This document shows, in pieces, positions 9,285-17,326 of a stretch of 64,000 bases of DNA. A model generated the notes under the pieces. That model ran no database searches. It was not told where the DNA came from and saw only the letters and a list, made by a program, of their open reading frames with translations. Position numbers and translations under genes: made by a program. The stretch comes from Tenacibaculum singaporense (GTDB taxonomy: Bacteria; Bacteroidota; Bacteroidia; Flavobacteriales; Flavobacteriaceae), in the NCBI RefSeq assembly GCF_003867015.1, contig NZ_CP032548.1, positions 2,175,001-2,239,000 of the forward strand, given 5' to 3'. How positions within the stretch are numbered: the first letter of the stretch is position 1; each line of letters opens with the position of its first letter.

Positions 9285-9944
9285 TTATTTATGCATATTA
9301 TAATACTCTATTACGTGATTTGGTACTTTTATATTTTCTCTTAGTTTTTTATCTGAAATGGGAGGGAGGGCTATTTGTTTTAAAGGGACTAATCCTGCCC
9401 AAACAGGTAAAAGTTCATCTTCAGGCTCATCGTTAACTCCAACATCTCTAATTTTTGCTGAAGCAGTTTCAATTGTCATCTCTACTACTAATGTTCTATC
9501 AAGTTCTTCAGCTTTCATTGGTCTAATATCATCCCAACGTCCCTTCATCATATGTTCCATAAAACAATATAAAGCAGCTTCTTTTTCCTTAGGGTTTTCT
9601 ACCCTTTTTATTGAACCATATAATGTTGCTGATCGATAATTTACAGAATGATGTAATCCTGAACGTGCCAAAACTAAAGCATCTAAATGCATTACTGTCA
9701 TGCTCATTTCTCCAGCATCTAAAAGCGATAATAACATTCTATTGGCTTGCGAGCTGTGTAAGTATATTTTATTACCATTCCTTCCATAAGCCATAGGTAA
9801 AGAAATAGCTTTCCCTTGGTGTATATATCCTACAAAACCTATAAAGCCTGCATCTAAAATAGTGTTGATTTTTTCAACATCATAAACTGCTCTTTTTTGG
9901 CCTCTTTTAACTCTATTAAGTTTTAATTTTTGATATTCTTGCAT
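9285..9944 (-). CDS. Pyridoxamine 5'-phosphate oxidase-like flavoprotein
   Basis: A 219-residue member of the PNPOx/NimA-like split-barrel family. Typical segments are the N-terminal RVKRGQKRAVYDVEKI, the FMN-binding strand SLPMAYGRNGNKIYLH, and SVNYRSATLYGSIKRV. These proteins bind FMN or F420-like cofactors and reduce small molecules; many are annotated only as pyridoxamine oxidase family. It follows the DinB-like gene by 6 bp in the same operon and sits back to back with a MocR regulator, a PLP-dependent factor. That neighbourhood suggests a link to vitamin B6 or amino compounds, but this is inference. Confidence 0.85.
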   Translation of the reverse strand: MQEYQKLKLNRVKRGQKRAVYDVEKINTILDAGFIGFVGYIHQGKAISLPMAYGRNGNKIYLHSSQANRMLLSLLDAGEMSMTVMHLDALVLARSGLHHSVNYRSATLYGSIKRVENPKEKEAALYCFMEHMMKGRWDDIRPMKAEELDRTLVVEMTIETASAKIRDVGVNDEPEDELLPVWAGLVPLKQIALPPISDKKLRENIKVPNHVIEYYNMHK

Positions 9945-9950
9945 GAAATT

Positions 9951-10472
9951 TTATTTTAAATAACGCTCTTTAATAATATCCATATGCCAAACACTATGAC
10001 CTAATAAGATAAAAGCACAAGCTCTTGCAGAGGCGGGAGAATTGTTAGCTACTCCAATATTGCATAAGTTTTCGTTTGATATACTGTTTAATAAGTTAAT
10101 TGAATATGAGCGGGTTGTTTTAAACTCTTCCAATAAAGCTTCTATTGTTTTATTATCAGCTCCTGATGGTTTTATATAAATCTCTTGATCAAAACCTTCA
10201 ATTGGAGTCATATCTTTTCTAGAAATTCGTAGTATACGATACATAAAAACACGTTCAGTATCAATTATGTGCTGTAATACTTCCTTTATACTCCATTTTT
10301 CTGGTTGATAACGATATTCTAGCTTGTCTTTTGAAATAGATGAGAAAAACCTTATAACAGTTTCTTTATCGTTTTCAAAGCCTTCTTTTAAATCTGTGTT
10401 ATCAGGTACTTTGGATAAATACCCAGCATAAAATTCATTAAACTCAGTTGGTTGTAGTTCTTGTTTTTTCAT
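9951..10472 (-). CDS. DinB-like putative metal-dependent hydrolase
   Basis: A 173-residue four-helix DinB/DUF664-type protein. The family binds a metal through three histidines; candidates are His in WSIKEVLQHIIDTE and the pair in LLGHSVWHMDIIKERY near the C-terminus. Related proteins include thiol (mycothiol or bacillithiol) transferases, and the presence of YtxJ in this window makes bacillithiol transfer possible, though that is inference. The gene leads a two-gene operon with the PNPOx-like gene and is divergent from the MocR regulator gene. A -7 element (TACATTTG on the minus strand, 10501-10494) lies 22 bp upstream. Confidence 0.85.
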   Translation of the reverse strand: MKKQELQPTEFNEFYAGYLSKVPDNTDLKEGFENDKETVIRFFSSISKDKLEYRYQPEKWSIKEVLQHIIDTERVFMYRILRISRKDMTPIEGFDQEIYIKPSGADNKTIEALLEEFKTTRSYSINLLNSISNENLCNIGVANNSPASARACAFILLGHSVWHMDIIKERYLK

Positions 10473-10493
10473 TGTTTAGATTATTTACTTTTT

Positions 10494-10553
10494 CAAATGT
10501 AGTATATTTATGGTCTATTATATTAATCCAGTTTTTAAATAATTAATAGTCCA
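10494..10553. promoter_or_regulatory. Divergent promoter and candidate MocR operator
   Basis: The 82-bp divergent region holds an inverted repeat: TGGTCTATTA at 10511-10520 and TAATAGTCCA at 10544-10553 (9 of 10 positions match, dyad centres 33 bp apart). The left arm lies 9 bp upstream of the minus-strand -7 box TACATTTG (10501-10494). The right arm ends one base before the regulator's ATG. The layout fits one regulator controlling both directions. Confidence 0.5.
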
Positions 10554-10554
10554 G

Positions 10555-12051
10555 ATGTTTCCTTATAAAACTTCATTAAAACTTAATAAGAACCTTAAAG
10601 AGCCTTTATACTTGCAGCTAGCAAATCAATTTATATTATTAATTAGAGAAGGAAATCTACCTCCAGGGACAAAACTAGTAGGTTCAAGAACTTTGGCTGA
10701 TTTGCTACAAGTGCATAGGAAAACAGTTGTTGCTTGTTATGAGGAGTTGTTACTGCAAGGGTGGGTAGAGAGTATTCCTAAAAAAGGAACTTTTGTAAAC
10801 AAAAGTTTACCCCTTGCTCAGAAAACAACATTGGTTGGTACGTTTAAAACATCTAAAAAGAAAAGCTCAGGATTTAATTTTTACGACAACAATTGTTTAT
10901 CAGAGAAAAAAACTGAGAAAAGAAAAGGAGTAATATATATAAATGATGGTACTTCAGATACAAGACTTACACCAACAGAAGAAATAGCTAGGATTTACAG
11001 GAAAATAGCCTCTAAAAAGAGTGCTTATACTTTTTTGGATTATAGCTCAACACATGGAAATGTAAAGTTAAGAGAAGTGTTGGCTGTGTATTTAAATAAT
11101 TCACGTGGTTTAAAAATAAGTAAAGAAAATATTCTAATTACTCGTGGTAGTCAAATGGGAATGTGGTTGTCTTCTCAACTACTTTTAAAAGAAGGTGATA
11201 TAATAGTTGTTGGAGAGACTAATTACTCTTCTGCAGATATTACTTTTCAGTATCAAAAAGCGCAAATTAAAAGGGTTTCAGTTGATGAAAATGGTCTAGT
11301 AATTGATCAAATTGAAAAACTATGTAAAAAACAATCTATAAAGGCTGTTTATGTTACTTCTCATCATCATCACCCAACAACTGTTACTTTATCTGCTGAG
11401 AGGAGAATTCATCTATTAAATCTAGCTCAAAAGCACAATTTTGCTATTATTGAAGATGACTATGATTATGATTTTAATTATAATCATGCCCCAATTTTAC
11501 CTCTAGCAAGTCATGATAGTTCTGGAAACGTTATTTATATAGGTTCTGTATGTAAAACTGTAGCGCCAGTTTTTAGAGTAGGGTATTTAGTAGCTTCTGA
11601 AGATTTTGTAAACGAAGCCGCAAAACTAAGAGGGTACGTTGATAGACAAGGTGATGCTTTATTAGAATTAACCTTTGCTGAATTTATAAAGTCTGGAGAT
11701 TTAGATCGGCATATACGTAAACTGATGAAAATATATTTACAACGTCGAGATTTATTCTGTGAGTTATTAAAAAATAAATTAGGAGATTATTTCCAATTTG
11801 AAGTACCAAAAGGAGGAATGGCTATTTGGGTTCATCTAAACAAACAATATTCCTGGAGTGAAGTAGCAAAAGAAGCAAGTAAACATCAACTTGAAGTAGG
11901 AGAGTGGCAACGTTATGATTTAGTAAATAAAAAGCATAATGCTATACGAATTGGCTTTGCTAGTTACAATGATGAAGAGATTAAACTATTAATTGAAAAA
12001 CTAAAACAAACATTTAAGAGTATAAAAAAAGTGCCTATTAAGCACTTTTAA
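10555..12051 (+). CDS. MocR/PdxR-family transcriptional regulator with aminotransferase domain
   Basis: A 498-residue chimeric regulator: an N-terminal GntR-type winged helix (about 10-80, with the helix-turn-helix in GSRTLADLLQVHRKTVVACY) fused to a fold-type I aminotransferase domain. The PLP lysine is residue 334 in GSVCKTVAP, where the usual Ser/Phe-Ser before the lysine is Val-Cys. The DNYDYD-like aspartate motif appears as EDDYDYDFNY. MocR factors sense PLP or amino compounds and often control B6 or GABA genes. It is divergent from the DinB/PNPOx-like operon, with a candidate operator between. Its last codons contain a terminator hairpin shared with the opposing operon. Confidence 0.93.
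   Translation: MFPYKTSLKLNKNLKEPLYLQLANQFILLIREGNLPPGTKLVGSRTLADLLQVHRKTVVACYEELLLQGWVESIPKKGTFVNKSLPLAQKTTLVGTFKTSKKKSSGFNFYDNNCLSEKKTEKRKGVIYINDGTSDTRLTPTEEIARIYRKIASKKSAYTFLDYSSTHGNVKLREVLAVYLNNSRGLKISKENILITRGSQMGMWLSSQLLLKEGDIIVVGETNYSSADITFQYQKAQIKRVSVDENGLVIDQIEKLCKKQSIKAVYVTSHHHHPTTVTLSAERRIHLLNLAQKHNFAIIEDDYDYDFNYNHAPILPLASHDSSGNVIYIGSVCKTVAPVFRVGYLVASEDFVNEAAKLRGYVDRQGDALLELTFAEFIKSGDLDRHIRKLMKIYLQRRDLFCELLKNKLGDYFQFEVPKGGMAIWVHLNKQYSWSEVAKEASKHQLEVGEWQRYDLVNKKHNAIRIGFASYNDEEIKLLIEKLKQTFKSIKKVPIKHF
12027..12049. terminator. Terminator inside the 3' end of the MocR gene
   Basis: AAAAGTGC and GCACTTTT form an 8-bp stem around a 7-nt loop, with a long A-run on the left that becomes a T-run on the minus strand. 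It is embedded in the last codons of the regulator gene and just beyond the stop of the opposing Roadblock operon, so it mainly ends the minus-strand transcript. Confidence 0.75.
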
Positions 12052-12239
12052 AACATATCTTTTACTAAATCATTCATACTATCATATTCTTTGAATAGGA
12101 ATCCGAAAAAGTCTTTACTCTTCTTTTCTTCTGACTTTAATTCACCTTCAGAAAATCGATACTTGCGAAACTCTTTTAGAGTTTGGTTTAGGTGCTTTTT
12201 TAAGGGTTTGTCTATAGATAAATGATTTGTGTTTTTCAC
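12048..12239 (-). CDS. Small charged protein, third gene of Roadblock cassette 2
   Basis: A 63-residue lysine-rich protein with a predicted helical centre (LKKHLNQTLKEFRKYRF) and an acidic end in EYDSMNDLVKDMF. I recognise no family. It follows the 124-residue Roadblock-like gene by 10 bp, at the same position as the 84-residue gene in the neighbouring copy of the cassette. Sequence similarity between the two small proteins is not evident by eye. Its last four bases overlap the 3' end of the MocR gene. The small size makes it less certain as a gene, but the conserved position supports it. A role as a partner or adaptor of the Roadblock dimer is a guess. Confidence 0.6.
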   Translation of the reverse strand: MKNTNHLSIDKPLKKHLNQTLKEFRKYRFSEGELKSEEKKSKDFFGFLFKEYDSMNDLVKDMF

Positions 12240-12249
12240 AATTATATTT

Positions 12250-12624
12250 TTATAATGCGTTATTTAACTCTACTTTATATTTGTTTAATAAAGCCTTAGT
12301 AATACCTAAGTTAGCTTCTTTAGAGTCTACAGCTAAGTAAACAAAATAAGTACCACTAGGAGCAATATTGATAATATGAACTTGACTAGATAAAGTAATA
12401 GTAATATCTTGAATTTCTTCATTTAACCCTAGTGCATCTATAGCTTTTAATTTAGCTTTAACAACACCTAAGTTGTAAGCTGAAGCTAAATTAGGGTCAA
12501 AATCAGGGTTTGCTGTAAATGAATCATATGCTTCACCAGAACTAACGTCTGTAATTGAAACAGCAATAAACCCAGGGACATTACTCTTTAAGTTTTCGAT
12601 AAAATCATTAATAATTTCTTTCAT
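12250..12624 (-). CDS. Roadblock/LC7-like protein, type B, copy 2
   Basis: A 124-residue alpha/beta protein that looks like the Roadblock/LC7 (MglB-like) fold: an N-terminal helix, the strand GFIAVSITDVSSGE, a long helix in ASAYNLGVVKAKLKAI, two strands, and a final helix in LGITKALLNKYKVEL. In bacteria such proteins usually act as dimers regulating small Ras-like GTPases. It is closely related to the gene at 13449-13823: shared features include NVPG at the same position, FDP-LA-AYN, KAID-LGL, PSG-YF-YLAVDS-ANL and KYK-ELN (roughly half the residues, judged by eye). It lies between a type A Roadblock gene and a small gene. No GTPase is adjacent. Confidence 0.78.
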   Translation of the reverse strand: MKEIINDFIENLKSNVPGFIAVSITDVSSGEAYDSFTANPDFDPNLASAYNLGVVKAKLKAIDALGLNEEIQDITITLSSQVHIINIAPSGTYFVYLAVDSKEANLGITKALLNKYKVELNNAL

Positions 12625-12667
12625 TCTAAATAGTTGTTATAATAATTAATTAAAAAATATTTTGTAT

Positions 12668-12997
12668 TTATCGAAGGGTCACATTTTTAAGTGTTAGTTT
12701 AATCATAGCTAATTTAGAAACATCATCAGCCAATAGACAAACAATATGGTTGTTGTCGTATTTGTTAATAACTACCAAGCCTTCGTTTGAAGTTAAAACT
12801 AATTGATTAAGGCTTCCAGATTCTAAAGCATCTTGAAAAAACTCATGAGCCATAGTAACAATAACATTTGCCATTGCTGCTATATTGTTCTCTTTAGAGA
12901 TATTATAAGAATCAACTACTTGTCCCTTAGAGTCAAAAACGATACCTTTATCAGCCTCAGACTCTTGTATTAAAGTTTGTAAGTTTACTTCCCCCAT
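12668..12997 (-). CDS. Roadblock/LC7-like protein, type A, copy 2
   Basis: A 109-residue protein with the Roadblock pattern: helix LQTLIQESEADKG, strand IVFDSKGQVVDSY, helix NVIVTMAHEFFQDAL, strand LVLTSNEGLVVINKY, strand HIVCLLAD and a final helix. It corresponds to the 112-residue gene at 13858-14196, with the same length, order of elements and a matching CLLAD/CFLAD strand. It is the first gene of cassette 2, followed 43 bp later by the type B gene. A -7 box (TATTTTTG, minus strand, 13081-13074) lies 77 bp upstream, so this cassette probably has its own promoter. Function is unknown; a signalling scaffold is plausible. Confidence 0.72.
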   Translation of the reverse strand: MGEVNLQTLIQESEADKGIVFDSKGQVVDSYNISKENNIAAMANVIVTMAHEFFQDALESGSLNQLVLTSNEGLVVINKYDNNHIVCLLADDVSKLAMIKLTLKNVTLR

Positions 12998-13073
12998 TTA
13001 AGTTTTTTGTAACTATTTTTTTGTTTTCATGTCTCCCTTCCCCGTTTAAGACACTATTTTTTTTAAAGGGTCA

Positions 13074-13081
13074 CAAAAATA
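13074..13081 (-). promoter_or_regulatory. -7 element for Roadblock cassette 2
   Basis: TATTTTTG on the minus strand matches TANNTTTG and lies in the 210-bp gap between the two Roadblock cassettes, 77 bp upstream of the first gene of cassette 2. No clear -33 box is seen. Confidence 0.4.
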
Positions 13082-13207
13082 AGTTGTTATTTTAATATTT
13101 TTTTCTAGATATATTTCTTTGTGATTTTTTTAACAATTTCATTAAGGTAAAAGATAGTATATCAGATAGATAGAGTGGTGATTCTAAAAGACTTCAATTT
13201 TTTTGAG

Positions 13208-13462
13208 TTAATGGTCTTGTGGTTTTTGTTTTTTGAATTTAATTAGATCTAGAACATTCTCAAACCTAGGTTCAAAAAAGAAATCATAAACAGCATTTTT
13301 TAAATCGTTAACATTGTTTATGTTAGGAGCTTCTTCATAATCGATAGCTGATTCATTTAACAATACTTTAGTTTTGTATTCATTTTGAAAAAAGCTTATA
13401 TATTTTTGAAACTCACTATCGATATTTATTTTTTTAATATCAATAGCTTTATAAGACTTCAT
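13208..13462 (-). CDS. Small protein, third gene of Roadblock cassette 1
   Basis: An 84-residue protein of no family that I recognise. It has a mixed charged and aromatic sequence (EFQKYISFFQNEYKTK, later FFFEPRFENVLDLIKF) and could be mostly helical. Its start overlaps the end of the 124-residue Roadblock-like gene by 14 bp, which points to translational coupling and makes a shared function likely. It occupies the position held by the 63-residue gene in the other cassette copy. Confidence 0.62.
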   Translation of the reverse strand: MKSYKAIDIKKINIDSEFQKYISFFQNEYKTKVLLNESAIDYEEAPNINNVNDLKNAVYDFFFEPRFENVLDLIKFKKQKPQDH

Positions 13463-13823
13463 TTAATTCTGCTTTATATTTTTTTAGCATTGTTCTAGTA
13501 AGTGCTAAATTAGCTCTGTTAGAATCAACAGCCAGATAAATAAAATACTCTCCACTTGGAGACATATCTACAACATGAATATGATTATCAAGTTTAAAAT
13601 GAATATCATTAAGGTTTTCTTTTAGACCTAAGATGTCTATAGCTTTACGCTTGGCATTTATAATTTCAACATTATAAGCACAAGCTAAAGCAGGATCAAA
13701 ATTTGAATCAGCAGAATCAGATGCTAAAGATTCTCCAGAAGCTATTTCAGCTACACTAATTGCAATATACCCAGGTATATTTTCTTTTACATTTTGAACT
13801 AAGTCGGTTAGGATTTTTTCCAT
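13449..13823 (-). CDS. Roadblock/LC7-like protein, type B, copy 1
   Basis: A 124-residue paralogue of the gene at 12250-12624, of identical length, with the same core: NIPGYIAISVAEIASGE, then DPALACAYNVEIINAKRKAI, SPSGEYFIYLAVDS and the ending KKYKAELNEVL. The predicted fold is Roadblock/LC7 (MglB-like dimer). It is preceded by a type A Roadblock gene and overlaps the following 84-residue gene by 14 bp. The conserved PSG-YF-YLAVDS strand and C-terminal helix are the parts most alike between the paralogues. The nearest described relatives are regulators of gliding or polarity GTPases, but no GTPase gene occurs here. Confidence 0.78.
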   Translation of the reverse strand: MEKILTDLVQNVKENIPGYIAISVAEIASGESLASDSADSNFDPALACAYNVEIINAKRKAIDILGLKENLNDIHFKLDNHIHVVDMSPSGEYFIYLAVDSNRANLALTRTMLKKYKAELNEVL

Positions 13824-13857
13824 AAATTCCGGGGGTTTTTAGGTTAAGTAATAAATA

Positions 13858-14196
13858 TTAAATGTTAATAGTATTTGTTTCTTTTTTAAGCATTAAGTTT
13901 AAAAGACCTATATTGGTGTTTTTATCAGCCAAAAAGCATAGTACATATTCTTTGTATTTGAACAACAAAAGAGCTTCCTTATCTGACTTTAAAATCATTT
14001 CATTTAACTCTGTTTTAAAGAACAGATTAAAAAAATTACTAGACATATTAAAAACGACAGCGTCAAAAGCTGCTATTTTGTCTTTGATTTCTACCAAATC
14101 GTTGTCATGAGGATAAAAATCGACAATTTTTCCTTCGTTGTCAATAAGATAAATGGCAGTAGTTTTAGTTTCTAAAAGTAATTTTTGTAAATCCAA
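13858..14196 (-). CDS. Roadblock/LC7-like protein, type A, copy 1
   Basis: A 112-residue protein with the Roadblock-like order of helix and strands: LQKLLLETKTTAIYLIDNEG, a central helix in FDAVVFNMSSNFFNLFF, then strands EMILKSDKEALLLF and YVLCFLADKNTN, and a closing segment. It is the paralogue of the 109-residue gene at 12668. It is first in the upstream cassette and is followed 34 bp later by the type B gene. The 214 bp upstream are very AT-rich and show no clear TANNTTTG box on this strand. Assignment rests on length, predicted structure and partner, so it is less certain than type B. Confidence 0.7.
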   Translation of the reverse strand: MDLQKLLLETKTTAIYLIDNEGKIVDFYPHDNDLVEIKDKIAAFDAVVFNMSSNFFNLFFKTELNEMILKSDKEALLLFKYKEYVLCFLADKNTNIGLLNLMLKKETNTINI

Positions 14197-14410
14197 TTTC
14201 TATATAACTTTTACAGCTAATATAAACTTTTTTATTATTGAAAAAAAACTTTAAATACCATTTATATTAAAAAAAAGTGTTTTTTATGTTAAAAAAATGA
14301 TTAAAAAAAAGATTTCAGTTTATTGTGTTGAGTATAGTTTAATAAGAGATACTAATGAAGAGATGCTTCTTTGCTAATTTTTGATAATAGCTAACCAATT
14401 ATTAGGGTAT

Positions 14411-15256
14411 TTATAAAGAAGCCTTAATCATTCGATCGTTACCAAACATGTCTTTTTGAAGTTCTATTTGTGTAAAGCCTTTGCTTTTTAGCATATCAAC
14501 AGTTTCTGAACCAAGGTATTGGTTGATCTCAAAAAAAAGCAGTCCGTTTTTAGTTAAGTTGCTCTTAGCTAAATCGGCTATTTTTTTATAAAAAAGAAGA
14601 GGGTTGTCATCTTTAACAAACAAAGCTAAATGTGGTTCGTTTTTTAATACATTATTTTTTATTTCTACTTTTTCCAATTCACGTACATAGGGAGGATTGG
14701 AAACAATAATATCAAACATACCATTTAGCCTTTTAGTTTTTAAAATATCTTCATTTATAAAGGAAATCTCAACTTCATTCAATTTAGCATTCTGCTTAGC
14801 TATTTCTAATGCTTCTTCAGAAACATCAATAGCACTAAAATTTGAGCTAGGTAAATTCTTTTTTAAACTAATAGGTATACAACCGGTACCAGTACCTATA
14901 TCCAAAATATTACGTTTATCATTTACACTGATTTCTTCTAGAATCCACTCAACAAGTTCTTCAGTTTCAGGTCGAGGAATTAATGTGTTTTCATTAACCT
15001 TAAAAGGAAGTCCATAAAATTCTGTTTTACCTAGTATATATTGAATAGGTTCTTCTTTTTTTAATCGTTCCAAAGCTTTGTCTAATAACTCCTTTATATT
15101 AGAGGATATTTCAATATTAGGTTGTAATATGAGATCTATACGTTTGAGGTCTAAATATTCTTCTATTAATAAAAAGAAAAATGAATCAACTTCTGTTTGA
15201 GGAAAAACTGATTTTAACTCTTCGGAAAAATATGATTTGTATTGTTTTAATTGCAT
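14411..15256 (-). CDS. prmC: Peptide chain release factor N5-glutamine methyltransferase
   Basis: PrmC methylates the GGQ glutamine of release factors 1 and 2, which is needed for efficient translation termination. The 281 residues match the family: a helical N-terminal domain, the SAM-binding motif DIGTGTG (119-125), an acidic loop in SAIDVS, and the catalytic NPPY (187-190) inside FDIIVSNPPYVRELE. It lies 22 bp downstream of the GNAT acetyltransferase gene and is probably co-transcribed with it. Other N5-glutamine methyltransferases such as PrmB have a different N-terminal domain and genomic setting. Confidence 0.96.
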   Translation of the reverse strand: MQLKQYKSYFSEELKSVFPQTEVDSFFFLLIEEYLDLKRIDLILQPNIEISSNIKELLDKALERLKKEEPIQYILGKTEFYGLPFKVNENTLIPRPETEELVEWILEEISVNDKRNILDIGTGTGCIPISLKKNLPSSNFSAIDVSEEALEIAKQNAKLNEVEISFINEDILKTKRLNGMFDIIVSNPPYVRELEKVEIKNNVLKNEPHLALFVKDDNPLLFYKKIADLAKSNLTKNGLLFFEINQYLGSETVDMLKSKGFTQIELQKDMFGNDRMIKASL

Positions 15257-15278
15257 ATTGCTTCTCTAAATGTAGTTT

Positions 15279-15770
15279 TTACAAATCTTTTAACATCCAT
15301 ATATTACAAGAATAATGTCCTGTGTTGCCTAAAGGTTCTTCCAAGTCAATAAAACCATTTTTTCTATATAAAGTTGTAGCTGCCTTCATGTATGGTAAAG
15401 TTTCTAAGTAACATTGCTTGAAACCTTGGTTTTTAGCTTTATTCATACAAAAATTTATTAATCTGCTACCAATGCCTTTTCCTCTCACTATTGGTAAGAA
15501 ATACATTTTTTGAAGCTCACAAATACTCCCTTCAAAATTATCTAATTGAGCAAAACCAGCGCCTCCAACTACAACACCATTATGTTCAACAACAAAATAC
15601 CCAGCCTTTTCTTTTTGGTAGGTCTCATACATTTCATCAGTAGCCTTATCTTCATAAGCGGTTCCTACTTTTGGAGCTCCAAGCTCGATTAATACATCAC
15701 GAATAACTTTAGCTATTTGGGCATTATCTTGTGGTTTAATTTCTCTAATAATAAAATCAGATGGTGTCAT
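15279..15770 (-). CDS. GNAT-family N-acetyltransferase
   Basis: A cytoplasmic acetyltransferase of the GNAT fold. The acetyl-CoA loop is visible as LPIVRGKGIGSRLI, preceded by the strand GGAGFAQLD and followed by the C-terminal YRKNGF motif. The substrate is unknown. The open frame continues up to 15836, but I place the start at ATG 15770 (MTPSDFII). The longer version would overlap the divergent lipoprotein gene and cross its -7 promoter box at 15781-15788, and the domain begins with FIIREIKPQD. It precedes prmC by 22 bp. Confidence 0.88.
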   Translation of the reverse strand: MTPSDFIIREIKPQDNAQIAKVIRDVLIELGAPKVGTAYEDKATDEMYETYQKEKAGYFVVEHNGVVVGGAGFAQLDNFEGSICELQKMYFLPIVRGKGIGSRLINFCMNKAKNQGFKQCYLETLPYMKAATTLYRKNGFIDLEEPLGNTGHYSCNIWMLKDL

Positions 15771-15780
15771 AGGAATATAG

Positions 15781-15788
15781 TACTTTTG
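15781..15788 (+). promoter_or_regulatory. -7 element for the LEA-type lipoprotein operon
   Basis: TACTTTTG matches TANNTTTG and lies 34 bp before the ATG at 15823. It probably drives the lipoprotein gene, ribD and the following overlapping genes. Confidence 0.5.
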
Positions 15789-15822
15789 CAAGAGCAAAGT
15801 ACCCAAAAAAACACGAGTTTTC

Positions 15823-16287
15823 ATGAAGAAATTCATTTATTTTTTACCTTTTTTATTGCTAATTATTAGTTGTTCGGTAAAACAAAAACCGATTTTTTTA
15901 AAAGTTGATGATATAAAATTACTATCCGCTTCTACAGACACGATTAGAGTTGGTGCCAATGCTTATTTTGAAAATCCTAACGATATAGGTGGTAAAATAG
16001 CTACTGATGAAATTAAAGTATTAATTGATGAAGTAGAAGTAGCACAGGTTTCTTCTGAAGAGTTTAAAGTTCCAGCTCGTAAAGAATTTCATATTCCACT
16101 AAAAGTGGTAATTCCTTCAAAAAGAGTATTTGAAAATAATAAAAACGGAATTTTTGGAGGTGTTTTAAACTCTTTAATAAATCAGCGTTTGAAAATTCAT
16201 TTTAAAGGAGATTTAAAATATAAGGTTTTAGGTTTTTCACATGTATATCCTATTGATAAAGTAGAAAATGTAAAAATTAAATTCTAG
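15823..16287 (+). CDS. LEA type 2 family lipoprotein
   Basis: A 154-residue lipoprotein with signal sequence and lipobox LLIISCS (Cys 17), so it is anchored to a membrane. The mature part is a single LEA14/WHy-type beta sandwich: VGANAYFENPNDIGGKIATDEI is the typical opening, followed by VPARKEFHIPLKVVI. Such proteins in flavobacteria have no assigned biochemical role, but the domain is linked to stress tolerance in plants and to envelope proteins in bacteria. It is first in a plus-strand run, 4 bp before ribD, with its own -7 box. Confidence 0.87.
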   Translation: MKKFIYFLPFLLLIISCSVKQKPIFLKVDDIKLLSASTDTIRVGANAYFENPNDIGGKIATDEIKVLIDEVEVAQVSSEEFKVPARKEFHIPLKVVIPSKRVFENNKNGIFGGVLNSLINQRLKIHFKGDLKYKVLGFSHVYPIDKVENVKIKF

Positions 16288-16291
16288 CATT

Positions 16292-17326
16292 ATGAATCAT
16301 GAATTTTACATATTACGCTGCTTAGAATTAGCTAAAAATGGAATAGGAACTACAAGACCAAATCCATCTGTTGGAGCTGTAATCGTTCATAATAACAAAA
16401 TAATAGGAGAAGGGTTTACATCTCCTTATGGAGGTCCTCATGCAGAAGTAAATGCTATAAACGCTGTTCAAAATCAAGAGTTACTCAAAGAAGCAACTAT
16501 ATATGTTACGTTAGAACCATGTTCTCATCATGGAAAAACACCTCCCTGTGCAGATTTAATAATAGAGAAAGGAATACCTAACATTATTATAGGGTGTGTA
16601 GATACAAATAGTTTAGTAGCGGGTAAAGGTATAGAGCGTCTTAAAAAAGCTGGTAGAAATGTAATTGTAGGTGTTTGTCAGAAAGATTGCATAGAACATC
16701 ACAGACGTTTTTTTACCGTTCAAAATAAAAAGCGTCCTTACATTATTTTAAAATGGGCTGAAACGAAAGACGGATTCATAGCTCCATTAAAAAAGGATGA
16801 GCAAAAACCAGTATGGATTTCCAACCAATATTCTCAACAGTTAGTCCATAAATGGCGTAGTGAAGAGCATGCTATTTTAGTTGGAACGAATACGGTAATT
16901 GCAGACAATCCGTCACTGACAGTTCGTAATTGGAAAGGAAATAACCCTATAAGAATTGTTATTGATAAAAACTTACGAATTCCGTCAGAAGTAACTGTTT
17001 TTGATGGAAATGTAAAAACAATAATTGTAACAGAAGAAAAGAAAGAGGAAAATCAACATGTCATTTACGAACAAATCAATTTTTCTTTTCAAGTGGCGGA
17101 ACAAATTTGTGAAGTGTTGCACAAACACCAAATACAGTCAGTGATAATTGAAGGTGGTGCTAAAACATTACAAACATTTATCGATGCAAATTTATGGGAT
17201 GAAGCTAGGGTTTTTATTGGTGATGTAATTTTTGGAAAAGGAGTAAAGCATCCAATTTTTAACGCTAAGCTATCTTCTGAAGAAAAAGTAGATAACGATA
17301 CTTTAAGAATATATAGGAATGATTAA
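16292..17326 (+). CDS. ribD: Bifunctional riboflavin biosynthesis deaminase/reductase
   Basis: RibD carries out the second and third steps of riboflavin synthesis from the GTP-derived pyrimidine. The N-terminal deaminase (about 1-145) has the zinc motif HAE (50-52) and the two zinc cysteines, 77 in EPCSHHGKTPPCAD and 86. The C-terminal reductase (about 146-344) contains ILVGTNTVIADNPSLTVR and the NADPH-binding VIIEGGAKTLQTF. The length of 344 is typical. Its end overlaps the HAD phosphatase gene by 8 bp. That HAD could be the missing riboflavin-precursor phosphatase, but this is only suggested by position. Confidence 0.96.
   Translation: MNHEFYILRCLELAKNGIGTTRPNPSVGAVIVHNNKIIGEGFTSPYGGPHAEVNAINAVQNQELLKEATIYVTLEPCSHHGKTPPCADLIIEKGIPNIIIGCVDTNSLVAGKGIERLKKAGRNVIVGVCQKDCIEHHRRFFTVQNKKRPYIILKWAETKDGFIAPLKKDEQKPVWISNQYSQQLVHKWRSEEHAILVGTNTVIADNPSLTVRNWKGNNPIRIVIDKNLRIPSEVTVFDGNVKTIIVTEEKKEENQHVIYEQINFSFQVAEQICEVLHKHQIQSVIIEGGAKTLQTFIDANLWDEARVFIGDVIFGKGVKHPIFNAKLSSEEKVDNDTLRIYRND

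Noticed and set aside
15771..15836. Longer start for the GNAT gene
   Set aside because: It would run through the promoter box of the divergent lipoprotein gene and add residues that precede the conserved domain start.
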